DNA of 64,000 nt, taken from Zygaena filipendulae. Its lineage: Eukaryota > Arthropoda > Insecta > Lepidoptera > Zygaenidae. Location: assembly GCA_907165275.2 (NCBI GenBank), contig OU015672.1, forward strand, positions 3,702,501-3,766,500, read 5' to 3'. The position numbers and the translations under genes are program-made. Shown piece after piece: positions 23,641-35,304 of this stretch. The notes under the pieces are model-generated. The model was not told the DNA's origin, searched no databases, and saw only the letters and a list, made by a program, of their open reading frames with translations. The first letter of the stretch is position 1; each line of letters begins with the position of its first letter.

Positions 23641-23995
23641 CACGGGTCGGCAACCTTTTCTTAATAAGGATATGGGTACGGGCCACATCTTTTTTTAAAT
23701 AAGACAAATTTATTGTTACTCTCATTTTAATGTAATAAGGTAGGTACAAAATTAAGTAAGATTTTTGAGGTATTTTTTGTTAGCTCACACAAGGGTCTCA
23801 GAAATGTGACAAGGAGGGGGAGGGGATTAAAAAATCACGAAATTAGTGTGACGTACTTTATGGATGACCCCTATGTAGGTACTACTAAATTTGGTTAATG
23901 CCTGCGGTGCTTCGTCGTGTGAAACGGCTTTTACTTGCGCGGACCGCACCCTGGTGTCCGCATGCGGCTTGCGGACCGCGTGTTGCCGACCCATG
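23641..23995. mobile_element. 355-bp hAT-type MITE
   Basis: Ends CACGGGTCGGCAACC and TGTTGCCGACCCATG; 8-bp flanks CTTTACAC and CTTTATAC match at 7 of 8. CAGGGGTCGGCAAC-like termini are typical of hAT MITEs. Confidence 0.75.
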
Positions 23996-24121
23996 CTTTA
24001 TACCATAATGTGAGATGCCATGGTTCGATGGCATAATATATGTAATAGGTTCTTAACTCAGAACTTGCGAACGGGAAAAAATGTGATATACGGACCATGG
24101 ACGTAGTAAATTTAATTTTAC

Positions 24122-24204
24122 CTGAGCGGTGGTTGGCCGTCTGTGACGAGCCTGAACAGCGACGAGTGGGGGTCCACTTGCAGCGAGCGCACGTACTCGT
24201 CAAA
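24122..24204 (-). CDS. Internal exon (27 codons plus 2 bases) of the same unidentified gene
   Basis: On the minus strand the acceptor is CTGTGTTCCAG and the donor CTCAG|GTAAAA. The encoded segment is FDEYVRSLQVDPHSSLFRLV then TDGQPPL, with two bases (AG) that join the first base of the 14.8-kb exon to make an arginine codon. It joins the 29.7-kb exon in phase 0. The segment is strongly GC-rich at third codon positions (GTGCGCTCGCTGCAAGTG) compared with its neighbours. It could form an amphipathic helix followed by a loop. I recognise no catalytic motif. Borders and phase are read directly; membership in one transcript is inferred from matching phase and strand across 5.4 kb and 9.2 kb introns. 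Confidence 0.65.
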
Positions 24205-24505
24205 CTGGAACACAGACACGTTCGTTCATTGTTATTTATTATGCATTCATAGATCATTATGAAAACAACTTGTGTAATACTCAGTTAATAACAACTCATA
24301 TTTGGCTATTTTTAATGCGCCTTCAACGGTCAGATTCGCAATAAAAAAAACAACAGCTCCAAAAACAACAGATCGTCAACTAGGATAGGGGGCAGGAGTA
24401 AAACTAGCGCCACCTGCTGTAAAGATCATATCCTTTAAGATATTACTTTAAAGAAATCGATCAAATAAATAGATATTTAAGAATTCCATTAAAATAATAT
24501 GATTA

Positions 24506-24707
24506 CGGCCGCACTCTGGGGACGGTTTTAATGATAACGTCAAAAACGTTCATTAAATTAATGTTAATTGGCATTTAACTAATTAAGTTAAATTTAGTTG
24601 AACGACAATTACCATTAGTTTAATGAACGTTTCTGAGTGCGGCAGTTTTATTTTTAAAATCTTTACCTAAAATTAAGTAATCATTAAAACGACTCTGAGT
24701 GTGGCCG
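24506..24707. mobile_element. Palindromic PIF/Harbinger-like MITE
   Basis: Termini are CGGCCGCACTCTGG and CTCTGAGTGTGGCCG, flanked by TTA and TTC. The inner GTTAATTGGCATTTAAC region is shared with the other copies. Confidence 0.7.
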
Positions 24708-24744
24708 TTCGGCAAGTAATTTTTATTACGTTCACAGATTTCAA

Positions 24745-24800
24745 ATTTTCAGATTCCACGCAATTCAGATTCAGATTCACAATAAAGGTTTATTATCTAT
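24745..24800 (-). mobile_element. LINE tail remnant
   Basis: Minus strand: ATAAACCTTTATTGTGAATC followed by TGAATCTGAAT repeats, as in LINE 3' termini. Confidence 0.35.
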
Positions 24801-25010
24801 ACGAATTGTGTGGACGAAGAAGACTTGACGCAAGTTACGGAGTTGGTAACTGAAGTCATTCAAATATACGCACATAGGTGTCGAATGTAGGAAATTAACA
24901 TCAACTTGTTAAATACTATTTATTGTTGGATACAATGTTATGTTATTCGCAGTAGAGATTTTCGGAATATATCTCATATAATATTCATTTTTCTTTCTTC
25001 TATTCTGCTC

Positions 25011-25255
25011 AGAGAGCCAATCGTAATCAGGCACCGTTTCTGCATCTGTAAGGACAAGGTACTCACTGAGTGACTAATCCTAGTGAACAGACATAATGCA
25101 TACTATCTCAGCAGCTGGCCACACTGCAAGCGAGCGACGCCCCTGGGTAGATGCCTGGGTAGTCACCATGCGATGCCAATGTGGCCAGCTGCTGCGATAG
25201 TATTAGGTATTTCTGTTCACCAGGATTAGTCCCTCAGCGAGTAGCTTGGCTCTTA
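25011..25255. repeat. Foldback MITE
   Basis: Left arm CTCACTGAGTGACTAATCCT, AGTGAACAGACATAATGC and CAGCAGCTGGCCACA; right arm TGTGGCCAGCTGCTGC, TTCTGTTCACCAGGATTAGT and CCCTCAGCGAGTAGCTTGGC. Confidence 0.65.
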
Positions 25256-25895
25256 GCAATAATCCTCCTCTCATATAATCCGTTCGCAACTCACGATGCG
25301 AATATGCTAGTATCAATATAATTATATAGAGATCCATATCGATGGTGTGGGAAGAGTCATAAAAATGAACGGTGTAATTTTGAAGTCCATAAATAAATAT
25401 TAAGTTCTCAAATTAAATCTCAAACTTTTAAAAATAAATAAGGAATAGAAAGAGCATGTTGTTTGCTCTAAGAATTTTCGCAAAACATTTGAGTATTGGC
25501 CGGCTATTGATTCTCCCTTATCAATTCTACAAATATGTATAAACCACTTTTATAATGTACAGTCAGCGAGAGTCGAGTACCTATATTATGTAAACCCTTT
25601 TGTAACTCATTGAACTTAAATAATTTTGCAATAAGCTTTAACGATTTTATTAAAAGGGATTATACAGGCTGTATAACGGACGTATTAAAGGAGGTTCAGT
25701 ATTCGATTCTCGTCTCAAATATCTAAAAAACATATTTAATTTTTGACGCAGAAGAAAATATTCACGAAAACTGACGGTCACACCCAAGGGTGAAGGGTTT
25801 TGTTTTTAAATGTAAAAACCCTTTACTTTCTTTTGCCAAAACTAAAGGTAATCCCACTTTTTATCGAAGTTTTCCCTGTGATCTATCAATGTTTT

Positions 25896-26104
25896 TTATC
25901 TATTCTAATATTATAGAGAAGTAAAGTTTCTGAATAGTGAGTTTGTGACGATTTACCCCAATCTCTGGATCTACTGAACCGATATCGAAAATTCTTTTAC
26001 CTATAGGAAGCTCCAGTGATGCTGAGTGACATAGGGTACTTTTATCCCGAAATTCCTTTGGGAACTCCGAAATTACCGCGGGTGAAACCGCGGGGGACAG
26101 CAAG
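25896..26104 (+). mobile_element. Helitron ending CAAG
   Basis: TCTAATATTATAGAGAAGTA start, CCGCGGGTGAAACCGCGG hairpin and CAGCAAG end. Confidence 0.7.
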
Positions 26105-26431
26105 TTTAATATAATACTTACTTACTTATAATACTTTTAGATGTAAGCGTGAATTGAGGTTTCAATACGTCTCTTGTTCGACCTTACACGCAGTATATTT
26201 CTGATGCTGATTGTAGGTACGTGACATATTATTTAGTACCATGCAATAGCTATAGCAATGTATTCAGATGGTAGGTCGTTCACCTCGCGGTTACGCAAGT
26301 CGGGTCCCGGGTAAGTAGGTACAGTTAAAAGAACGGGTTCCGACTGTCTTCCCCGGACCGCATATATTCACATGACGTGTGGTCTGTTTTAAACAAGTTT
26401 TCGTTAGCTTGACCTTTATGTATGTTATCTG

Positions 26432-26807
26432 CTACTGTTATCCGCGGTTTCAACGGAGTTCCCGCGGGTATTCCGGGATAAAAAGTAGCCTGTGTCACTT
26501 TCTGTGCTCCCTCCTAACGTGTGTGAAGTATTTCATGATGACCAATTGGATATAGTATATATGTAAGTGGCGTGAAAGCATAACAGACTCACATTCGAAT
26601 TTATCCCTACTAATGTTGTAAATGCGAAAGTAACTCTGTCTGTCCGTCTGCCTGTTGCGCTTTCACGCCTTAACGGCTCAACCGATCGTTACGAAATTTT
26701 GCATACACGTTGTCAGGGATACAGAGACGGAACTAGGGTACTTTTCATCCCGGAATTCCCGCGGGAACTACCAACGTATCACGGGTGAAACCGCGAAGCA
26801 CAGCTAG
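26432..26807. mobile_element. Two Helitrons joined 5' end to 5' end
   Basis: A minus copy (26432-26600, CCGCGGTTTCAACGGAGTTC) meets a plus copy that starts at CCCTACTAATGTTGTAAATG (26606) and ends AAGCACAGCTAG (26807). The plus copy has a (CTGTCTGTCCGTCTG) tract. Confidence 0.7.
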
Positions 26808-27078
26808 TATTATAATAATTATTAGGATTGGGATTACATTCATTTTATTATGAGTAGAACCAGCTACTACAAATACAAGTACAAGTAGGTATGTACAATT
26901 GTACATACATACCTACTTTTGCTGAAAAATTAACACACGGATATAATAATAGAGTACTCGTGTTATTTTTTGCTCAACCCTCGTCCACGCTTCAAGTGTC
27001 AAGTGCTTACGACTTGGCTTACGACTTGCGAGTATACTCGTAGTTTTGGAGGGCAGTTTCGGCCTGTTTCCAAACTAA

Positions 27079-27286
27079 CGGCCGCACTCAGAGTCGTTTT
27101 AATGATTACCTACTTAATTTTAAGTACCTAATTTTACTTTTAACCTAATCAAGTCAAAAGTTAAATGCCAATTAGCATTAATTTAACAAACGGCTCCGAG
27201 TGCGGCAGATTTGTTTTAAAAATCTTTACTTAAAATTATGTAACCAATAAATCCAATAATCATTGAAACGATTCTGAGTGCGGCCG
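27079..27286. mobile_element. Palindromic PIF/Harbinger-like MITE with TAA duplication
   Basis: Termini CGGCCGCACTCAGAGTCG and CGATTCTGAGTGCGGCCG lie between perfect TAA repeats (27076-27078 and 27287-27289). Confidence 0.75.
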
Positions 27287-27399
27287 TAAGAATAATAAGA
27301 GCTAACAGAAACGGGACCACACAAAGTGCCTACAATAATTGCCTACTTTCTGACAATTTTGCTTTCATTGTAACAAAAGGTTATAAAAATATAGGTTAA

Positions 27400-27600
27400 C
27401 TAGCTGTGCCCCGCGGTTTTGCCCGCGGAAATTTCGGGGATCCCGCAGGAGTTCGAATTTTCAAAAATCCTTTCTTAGCGGATGCCTACGTCATTACAAC
27501 TAGGTATCTGTATGGCTTTCAGTGAAATCCGTTCAGTAGTTCGGCTGTGCGTTGATAGATGAGTCAGTCAGGTTTGCCTTTTAAATATTTAGATTTTTAT
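27400..27600 (-). mobile_element. Helitron, second subfamily
   Basis: CTAGCTGTGCCCCGCGGTTT, then TTTTCAAAAATCCTTTCTTA, GCGGATGCCTACGTCAT and GGCTGTGCGTTGATAGATG, a variant also seen at 35305 and 40231. Confidence 0.7.
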
Positions 27601-27901
27601 ATTTTTAAAATATTAATAAATAAAGTGTTTCTTAAGTACCTAAGTTTTCTGAAGTAACCAATTATCACAAAAAGGTATACTAAATTAGAGCAATAAATCA
27701 GATAGACGCAACGACAGACTTTACATATAAAATAATATAAATATTTGTCAACCTCGTGTTAATAATGTCGGAATAAGAACTTTTAATGTCTTGTGAAACT
27801 AACAGAATGTTGTTTTTAACATACTTTATAGATTTCACACGGTTTTAACTGTGGAAATATACTTAAGTACTTACATGTTTATATATATTTACTAATTAAT
27901 A

Positions 27902-28265
27902 TAGCTGGTTCCCTGCGGTTTCACCCGCTCTTTCGGAATTCCCGCAGGAACTTTTTATATCGGGATGAAAGTACTTTATCACGTATTCAAATACCTAATT
28001 TACTCGTAATTATACACCAAATAGCAGGTTTCCACTCGTATGAATTTCGTTATTCCTGCGTGATCTCTTTGTTTTGAGATAAAAGGTATCCTATGCCACT
28101 CAGGAATCAGGTAATGCTTCCTATGAGTGAAACAATATTTAGGATCGGTTCAGGAGTTCTAGAGAATATGCCCTACATTACATTCAAACTTTAAAAACTT
28201 TCCCTGCATTCAAAATTTCATGATGATCGGTTGTGCCGTTAAGGCGTGATAGCATAACAAACAAA
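27902..28265 (-). mobile_element. Composite Helitron fragments
   Basis: TAGCTGGTTCCCTGCGGTTT and AATTCCCGCAGGAAC at the left; ATCGGTTCAGGAGTTCTAGA and TTCATGATGATCGGTTGTGC further right belong to two fused copies. Confidence 0.6.
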
Positions 28266-28304
28266 CTACCGCTTTCTGCTACCGATGTTCGGTTGGGCAC
28301 CATA

Positions 28305-28546
28305 TTTGGACGCAGATAAGCAATAACATGTTAACCCACAAAATTAAGTTATTGATTCAGAACGATTTATTGAGAGTTAGGGAACGTTTTTTAATTATGT
28401 GTTTACCTTATTGCATTGCTCAAATATGTAACTAAATATTGAACTTAAAAAATTTTGATACAAAATGGCGCTACTACTTTTAAAACACGATTTACTCAAA
28501 ATTTCTTCAGTGTGGGTTAACACACTATTGCTTATCTATGTCCATT
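28305..28546. mobile_element. TTGGAC-ended MITE
   Basis: Same family as 13258: TTTGGACGCAGATAAGCAAT, AACATGTTAACCCACAAAAT and, at the end, TGTGGGTTAACACACTATTG. Confidence 0.7.
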
Positions 28547-28754
28547 TGATCAGTAAAGTTCTGTAGTTTGCACATTATATTATTGACACCGCGCTGAGTC
28601 GGTCACGGTGCCTGCTAGTCATGGATATTGTGTCGCCAACACATCTTTCGGGCAACCGAAGAGGTCGCCCTCCACGGCTGAAACTACTTCGGTATGATTG
28701 ATTTTGCGCCGTTTTTATTATGCTGCGTAAACGGCTAGCTGTGAAATATTTTTT

Positions 28755-29047
28755 AGTAGGTTTTTCCTCCGATTAACGCAGGTGAAACGGCGGGAAGAGC
28801 TAGTCTACTATATATACAAAAAGCAGAAAATGACTGACTGATCGATCGATCGATCAACGCGCAGCTGAAACCGCTGGGTCTAGAACCATGAAATTTTGCA
28901 CAAATATTCCTTAAGAGGCGTATGCAGGTGTGCACTAAGAAAGGATTTTTGAAAATTCATAGGGTGAAAAGGGGTTGCAAACTTCTTATGAAACAATCCC
29001 GCGGGAACTCCGAAATTATCGCGGGTGAAACCGCGAGGGACAGCAAG
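28755..29047 (+). mobile_element. Two Helitron 3' ends in tandem
   Basis: The first ends GGCGGGAAGAGCTAG at 28803. The second (ACTGACTGATCGATCGATCG, ACCATGAAATTTTGCACAAA, AATCCCGCGGGAACTCC) ends GGGACAGCAAG at 29047. Confidence 0.65.
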
Positions 29048-29515
29048 TAAAATATAATCGAGGTTCAATACGTGTGACGATTGACAGCAAGTTAATGATA
29101 ATAATTAATTGACTGCAATTGATCAGTCGCGGTTGACCTTGATCCTTAAGTCGTATTTTTGTTTTGATGATGATGTTTTTACGTCACTGAACGTACGTAT
29201 TACTTTACTGTGTATTGTGTAGAGCAACACACGCGCACCACGTATGCAAACAGAGGTCAGGGTTGCCACCTTTCAATCGACGTGTTACTTAGCACAGTTT
29301 ACAGTCACCGACTAATTAATATAGTAAATTAACGAATAAGCTGTTAGAATATCCGCGTGCGCTTCTTTTATAATGCTTCTTCTGAAGACTATAATTTTGT
29401 GTTTACATTTTTTTTGTGTTGGCAACAAAAACTACATAACAATCTTTCATGGTCACATTTAATTAGTTTCAAATTCTTCGTTAACTGAATTAATAAAAGG
29501 TAATTATTGTTACTA

Positions 29516-29552
29516 CGGGGGTAACGCGGGTGAAACGGCGGGAAACAGCTAG
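29516..29552 (+). mobile_element. Helitron 3' end remnant next to an exon
   Basis: GTAACGCGGGTGAAACGGCG and AAACAGCTAG, 74 bases from the exon at 29626. Confidence 0.6.
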
Positions 29553-29625
29553 TGAAACATAAATAGGTAGGTAAAGTAAAGTAAACGTGGGGGGAACTAG
29601 CTATTTTTATTTTATAATCAGTTAC

Positions 29626-29718
29626 CTGTTGTACTACTATATCCAAGGGCTGTCCCGTCCTCAGCTCCTCTGAGGGCCTTCTTGTGGGACGGACTGCATA
29701 CTCCCGCTCACCAATTAT
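29626..29718 (-). CDS. Internal exon (31 codons) of an unidentified spliced gene
   Basis: Read on the minus strand, this 93-base segment starts after a TTTATTTCAG acceptor and ends at CAG|GTAACT, a good donor. It encodes IIGEREYAVRPTRRPSEELR followed by TGQPLDIVVQQ, a polar, charged and soluble-looking stretch with no membrane segment. It enters and leaves in phase 0, and the next exon downstream (24122-24204) starts in phase 0. GC content and codon use stand out from the AT-rich surroundings. A Helitron end lies only about 75 bases away at 29549-29552, so this is an exon island among repeats. I do not recognise the protein family. What is seen: splice sites and an open frame. What is inferred: that it is a real coding exon of the same gene as the four exons further left. 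Confidence 0.62.
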
Positions 29719-29852
29719 CTGAAATAAAAAATATACACAATTTAATAAAATTAAATATGAAATTTGCGATCACCATAAAACTAATAGTTGTTTCACTTTA
29801 ACTTGAAAGTGGTATTGAGTCTATTTCATTCATATTCATGTGGTATCAAATC

Positions 29853-30402
29853 TAATATATATAAATCACGTGTCACGTTGTTACAGCTACAACAGCTTGG
29901 GACAGCTAGTATAATATAAAACCGAAAGGTCACTGACTCACTAAATACGAAATCACAAAAACTACTTGATCTATGAAGCTGAAATTTAGCAGGTTTATAG
30001 GAACCATAGGTGCCATTTAGAGCATTCATGATTCAAGAGCGGCAAGGAATATCGTTATTCAAAGTGAAAAGGACCCTGACAAGTGACAACATTATAATGT
30101 TAAACCTAATTTAGTTCTTTATAATAGGTATACCTAAATAAAAATCAATCGAGAAATGTATTGTTAAGCGCATTACTTCCAAACTGCACCAAATTGGATA
30201 ATTCTTATTTTTTGTGTTCGATATTGTCAGGACAAGGTTTTCAAGGTGGTGTTCCTGTGGGAATTCCGAAACTTACGCGAGTGCACCGAGACGGTTGGAC
30301 CGATTTTGACGGGACTTTCACTGCTGATGTTATAAGGAATAAATTAGACCACATTGGAGTTTCGAAACTCACGCGGGGGAAACCGCGGGGCCAAGCCAGT
30401 TA
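29853..30402 (+). mobile_element. Helitron fragments in series
   Basis: ATATATATAAATCACGTGTC to GGGACAGCTAG (29853-29909) is a very short internally deleted copy. A second subfamily start follows (ACCGAAAGGTCACTGACTCA), and a 3' end is at 30360-30402 (AAACTCACGCGGGGGAAACC). Confidence 0.5.
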
Positions 30403-30745
30403 AAAATAGAAATGATTTCTCGAAATTATTACTTAAGTAATTGTAATTTGTAATCGAGCAATGACGATTCCATAGAACTTCGGTTATGAGTCCGATCTGA
30501 GTATCAGGTGTTCTCCTTTCTACCTACCAGATTTACCTACGCGTGCCATACCTAATTATGAAAAATACCTATCTACTTGTCTGTCCATAAATTAAAGAGT
30601 AGCAACTTTCTCTTCGCTTTCTACGATATTTTAAACATGAGGTGAGTAAAAATGCTCTCAATTGAATTATCTTAATAGGTAAAACACATCTTCAATTACA
30701 GAAATAAAAACCTTTCTTATAAAAATTACGTAGATGTCACTACAT

Positions 30746-30918
30746 AGTATAAAACAGTCGCTTCCCGATGTCTGTCTGTGCCTAACCCTATGTATGCTTA
30801 GATTTTAAAAGCAACGGTTTTTTTAGATAGGTAGAGTGATTCAAGAGGAAGGTTTATACGTTTAGTTTATGCCGGAATTTCCGCGGGAACTCCAGTTGAA
30901 ACCGCGGGGGACAGCTAG
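30746..30918 (+). mobile_element. Helitron (Lep1-like)
   Basis: CATAGTATAAAACAGTCGCT with CTGTCTGTG at the 5' side, TTTCCGCGGGAACTCC and ACCGCGGGGGACAGCTAG at the 3' end. Confidence 0.65.
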
Positions 30919-33003
30919 TATATTATAAAAAAGCCGAAGTTCATTCACAAACAGATCGGCCTATAAAAGTACTTACTTAGTGAGATCGAAATTTTGGTCA
31001 AGTTCTTTTATGAAACTCTTCTTTGGACAATATTTTCCTGTTTTCAACTCTGATACCTACGTCTTGTAGCAAAAAACGAATGTAACCTAATATGCATTTA
31101 CAGAGTTATAGTGATACTTTGAAGTGTTTGACTGCTTGTGACTTTCTGACCAAGCTTGGGTCACAGAGTAAAGATATATTTAATGGGTCTTTGTGTTTTG
31201 ATTGTAGGTATAGTATCTTATATATACATATATCTACTACATATAATTATAATATACCTACTGTCCGTCTCCCGAGGTTTCACCCGAGGTATTTTCGAAG
31301 TTCCCGTGGGAATTTCGGGATAGAGTCCTGAGTGACAAAGGACCCTACCCTCCCTTTACCCTCCTTTTGTCACTCAGGACTACTGTAGCTTTGTATAAGT
31401 GAAAGGATATTCAAAATCAGTTCAGTAGATCCAGTGAACCCCCGAAAACATCACAAACTCACAATTCACAAACTTTAGCTCTGTATTTCTTCTTTATACT
31501 ATAGCTATTTTTTATATTATTTTTTTATGTTTAAACACGCTGAGGAGGAAGTGTATGTCGGTATGGTCGAAGATTATAAAAGTCGTGGCTATTTCGTAAT
31601 TTTTACCACATCCTGAATTGATAGATCATTACATGAAATGCAATCATTTCATGATATAGGTAGTCAACTATTATTGACCATATCGTTAAATCGTCAAGTT
31701 TGTTAACATACAAGTTAAAACAGACATGGAAGAAATCAATCTGATAGCATACCGCCGTATCGCTATGAATCTTTTGGATCTACCAAAAGGGTCGGCAACT
31801 CAGCATTAGCAAAGTGAATTTACAGTCATAAACTTCATGGTAAAAAGAGAAGAATACTAGAGACAGGCATAAACATCATTGTTTCGCCGCCGTTGCCGCG
31901 CGGCTCGGCCCACGTGGCTCTAATTTCAGAACGAGCGCGCCACAATTCGTCGAACGAGAGTTAACAGTAGCGCCCAGCCAATCAGCAGAATGGTTGGTTT
32001 GTAAACAACAGGCATGGTGGAGATTGGAGTTCATAAATTATCTCAATTCTCAACACAAACGGTGCAGCGGTCTAATTCCAAAACCCGACAAAAAGAAAAC
32101 AAAAGATAATAGATAAATATAGAAACCGTTTTTGGTGGAAACCGAAATGAGCATCGCGCCTATTTATAGAGAAAGGTATACGGCATACCGATGCCGCGAT
32201 GCTTCTATGGTCCCATTCGTTAATTCATCATTGTCGAAAAATCGTAACAAACAAGCAAAAAGTCAAATCTTTCCCCTTTATAATATTAGTTTAGATTTGG
32301 CTTGGCGTGTTTTCGCGACTGTATCCTCAAAGTTTCCAAGTTTGTATTCGAAACAAGAATAGTTGTTGTTTTAAGATAAGTGGATACCTCTTTCCTTATA
32401 ATATGTAGGTACATACTACGACATTATAATCAAATGTATTATTTGTATTACTTGTATGTATTATAATTATGGCCCTAGGCTGAAGGGGTGACTTTTTAGT
32501 AGAATAGGTATCGACATTAGATTTTATAACCGTCTTGAATCCATAAAAAAAAACTTGTTTCATCTTTTAACTTTAATCCTAGGTTGGGGATTAAAAATCC
32601 TAGGTCGGTCTAATTAGAGAACACCATTTTAATTCGTCTATTTGCAAAAATATGGCATGTTGAGACCATGAGACGTTATATTTAAAATTAGATAACCGCA
32701 TAATTTCACCAAGTTGGCTTTTTCCTATGGAGAAACCAAAAAACTATGGTAATTATTTTTTTCTTGGCTTTATAAGGAGGATCACACATAGAAAGAAGAA
32801 GAAGGTAGAAAGAAAAGAAGTTTATTGGTCCCCATCAAAAAACTAAGAAAAAGTTAGCCAATGTCATATTACAATTTATTACTTTTTGTACCTACCTATT
32901 ATTACGTTTGTGGTTTGAAATCAGTTTATTTGGTACCTATTATAAATTTAAACTCTTATCGTTAGTGGACAGCGAAAGAATAAGCTCGAGGATGTATCAT
33001 ATT
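30919..33003. other. No gene supported
   Basis: Apart from the Helitron at 31259 this holds a GC-rich patch at 31885-32000 with GCCAATCAGC (CCAAT-like) and CCACGTGG, which could be regulatory, and AT-rich remainder. Confidence 0.35.
31259..31490 (-). mobile_element. Helitron with an internal perfect palindrome
   Basis: CCCGAGGTTTCACCCGAGGT, TTCCCGTGGGAATTTCGGGA and GTTCAGTAGATCCAGTGAAC. An inverted pair AGTCCTGAGTGACAAAGGA / TCCTTTTGTCACTCAGGACT lies at 31325-31383. Confidence 0.65.
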
Positions 33004-33831
33004 ATAATGGGCAAGATGACGGGGTATAAAACGAAAAATTCTATAGTCCGTCAGTTCGATAATAAAAAAAAACACGAATATATTGAAAAAATAAAACATA
33101 AAAGTTTAAGGCTGGGAGCTCATGACGTCATAACTAAGTATATAGTATACCTAGGCGTGATGTCACACGGAATTAAGAGTCAATTATCGTCGTTATTTTT
33201 TGATTACGGATTTTTTTTTTAATGTCATATGGGGCAAACGGGCAAGTGGTACACCTGATGGTAAGTGATTACCGCCGCCCATAGATATATGTAACACCAG
33301 AAGGCATGCAGGTGCGTTGCCGACCTGGAATGGGAATGGGAACTGGCTTTCAAGTGGGGCTGCCGGAACACACCGTCAGGTGCTTGGCGACAGATTTGCA
33401 ACTTGAACTCCGAAATGCACTGATAGCACTGGCCCAGTGCTCCCAGTGCCCTGAAATTCGTTCCGAATAACTTTCAGTATACTGCCGCAGTATCCGCAGT
33501 AGGTGGTATGACGTCATAATCGTCGCCATTTTTGTAATGTGAGCACTGGCGCTTTCGAGGTAGGGTGCTCTCAGTGGTTTGGTCACGTGATCAACCTTCG
33601 CGGACCAATGATTGGTCAACCGCGTCGGTCGGTTGACATGAATGATTGAAACAGTAACCAGTATAGCTCAGTATACCTATAGCTAACTTTATAGGACAGC
33701 TTCGCAGTATACTGAAGTGACGTCATACATTACAGTGCTTCCAGTGTTTACGGAACATACCCTACGTAAAAAAAATCAAAATATGTGTACAAGACCGACT
33801 AACAGCTAAAATTTAGTCATCAAGCCCATTA
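33004..33831. mobile_element. ATGGGC-ended MITE split by a GGCAAACGGGCAAG repeat
   Basis: The left end TAATGGGCAAGATGAC and AGTCCGTCAGTTCGATAATA is mirrored at the right by AAGACCGACTAACAGC and TTTAGTCATCAAGCCCATTA. From about 33215 to 33745 a separate repeat (GTCATATGGGGCAAACGGGC, GTGATTACCGCCGCCCATAG, TGCGTTGCCGACCTGG) is inserted. The 89-codon minus frame here is part of the insert. Confidence 0.5.
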
Positions 33832-34544
33832 AGTATAATAACCTTAATTTAACATAAAAACAAAATAAAACATTTTGATATTATTCTGTATCCGTATAGA
33901 CCACAGAGTAAATAAATTAACTAGAGAGGACATGTAGGCGGGGCAGGCGCGCCACTGCACCGTTGCAAAGGACGTTAGAGCAAATGCTCTAACATGCCCA
34001 AAACTTCTTTTGCTGCCATCCCTAGTATATTTACCACAACATTCCCAAAACTGTGAATTGTGAAAACACTTGACTAAGTAAAAACATAACCATAAATCGT
34101 TTAATACATTTCTTAACGTTAAACAATATTTTAGTGCGTGATGAATCGTTTTGTGTGCGAAAGTCACCCGGCGACACTGTTTTTCATCTGTTTTCATACT
34201 AAACTAAGTTGATATCACTTCTATCTGTTATTTTCTGATGTGGTGTAGACCATACTTGTTAAAATTTTCCTTAAATTACAAGTACAACTATGCTATAAAT
34301 GTGTTTAAAAATGGTAACAGACATACAAAATACAAAACATCTCTGTTCCAAAGTGGAAAAAAACGCAAAATTAAAAATGTTATGTTTGTGGCAAATAAAA
34401 AAGAAAAAATATTATGAATTCGTTTATACAATACTTTATCTTAAAAACAAAAGTAAAATAATATAATATAAGCAAGGTATGAAAAAGACACCGACTAAAA
34501 TGTAAAGTTTTCAATAGCGGTAATCCTATAACACTATACCTATC

Positions 34545-34690
34545 TATTAAATGAGAATGTGAGTTTACGATTTCACGCCTTGACTAATCAACCGATCACC
34601 ATGAAATTTCGCATAATATATGTTGTCAGTAGTAAAGGATATAGAGTAGGTACTTTTATCCCGGAATTCCTGCGGGAACTCCGAGGCAAA
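34545..34690 (+). mobile_element. Helitron, 3' end missing
   Basis: TTTCACGCCTTGACTAATCA, ATCACCATGAAATTTCGCAT and TTTATCCCGGAATTCCTGCG, breaking off after GGGAACTCCGAGG. Confidence 0.6.
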
Positions 34691-35304
34691 AAAAGTTTTG
34701 AGTTGAGAGGGGGTCAAAACCAGTTCTTTTTTCTTTGAACTTGACTGGACACGCTACCGTGTGTCTAGTTTTAATTATTCATGTAAAGAATAGCTGTGCC
34801 CTACGGTTTCAACCGTGCAAACCGTTTTTTTTAACAATTTTTTTATTGATTTAATTAGACACTCGATTGCCAGTTTTAAAGTTTGGAGTTACATAGAAGC
34901 GATTTTATACTCTATTGTATGCAAAGTGTTCGCAGGTCGCGACACCCATTGCGCATGCGTGCGAGCCGTCAGGGTCAAATGTCATTTTTATTACAATAGC
35001 GGGAAAAGCTAACAGCTTTGTTACTTCAATATTTCACTATACGAACTGTCTAACATTACCTGTTTGGTTAATTATATTGGGTAGGTAGGTACGTTATACA
35101 ATACCGACAAAAGGGACACGGTATGAAACATTCCCAAATTTCAAGACTGTTTAGATTGTAGAGTCAATTCGTCCTATAAAATGCTTTTTTTATTCATCCT
35201 AAATTAAGCGTGTCGCGGCAGCAGCACGCCAAACAAAATAGTGCCCACTTAAATATGTAGAAAAATACATCCAAACATATACCTCTTTATAATATTACTA
35301 ACTT

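Noticed and set aside
33350..33619. 89-codon minus-strand frame
   Set aside because: It lies entirely inside a dispersed repeat inserted in a MITE.
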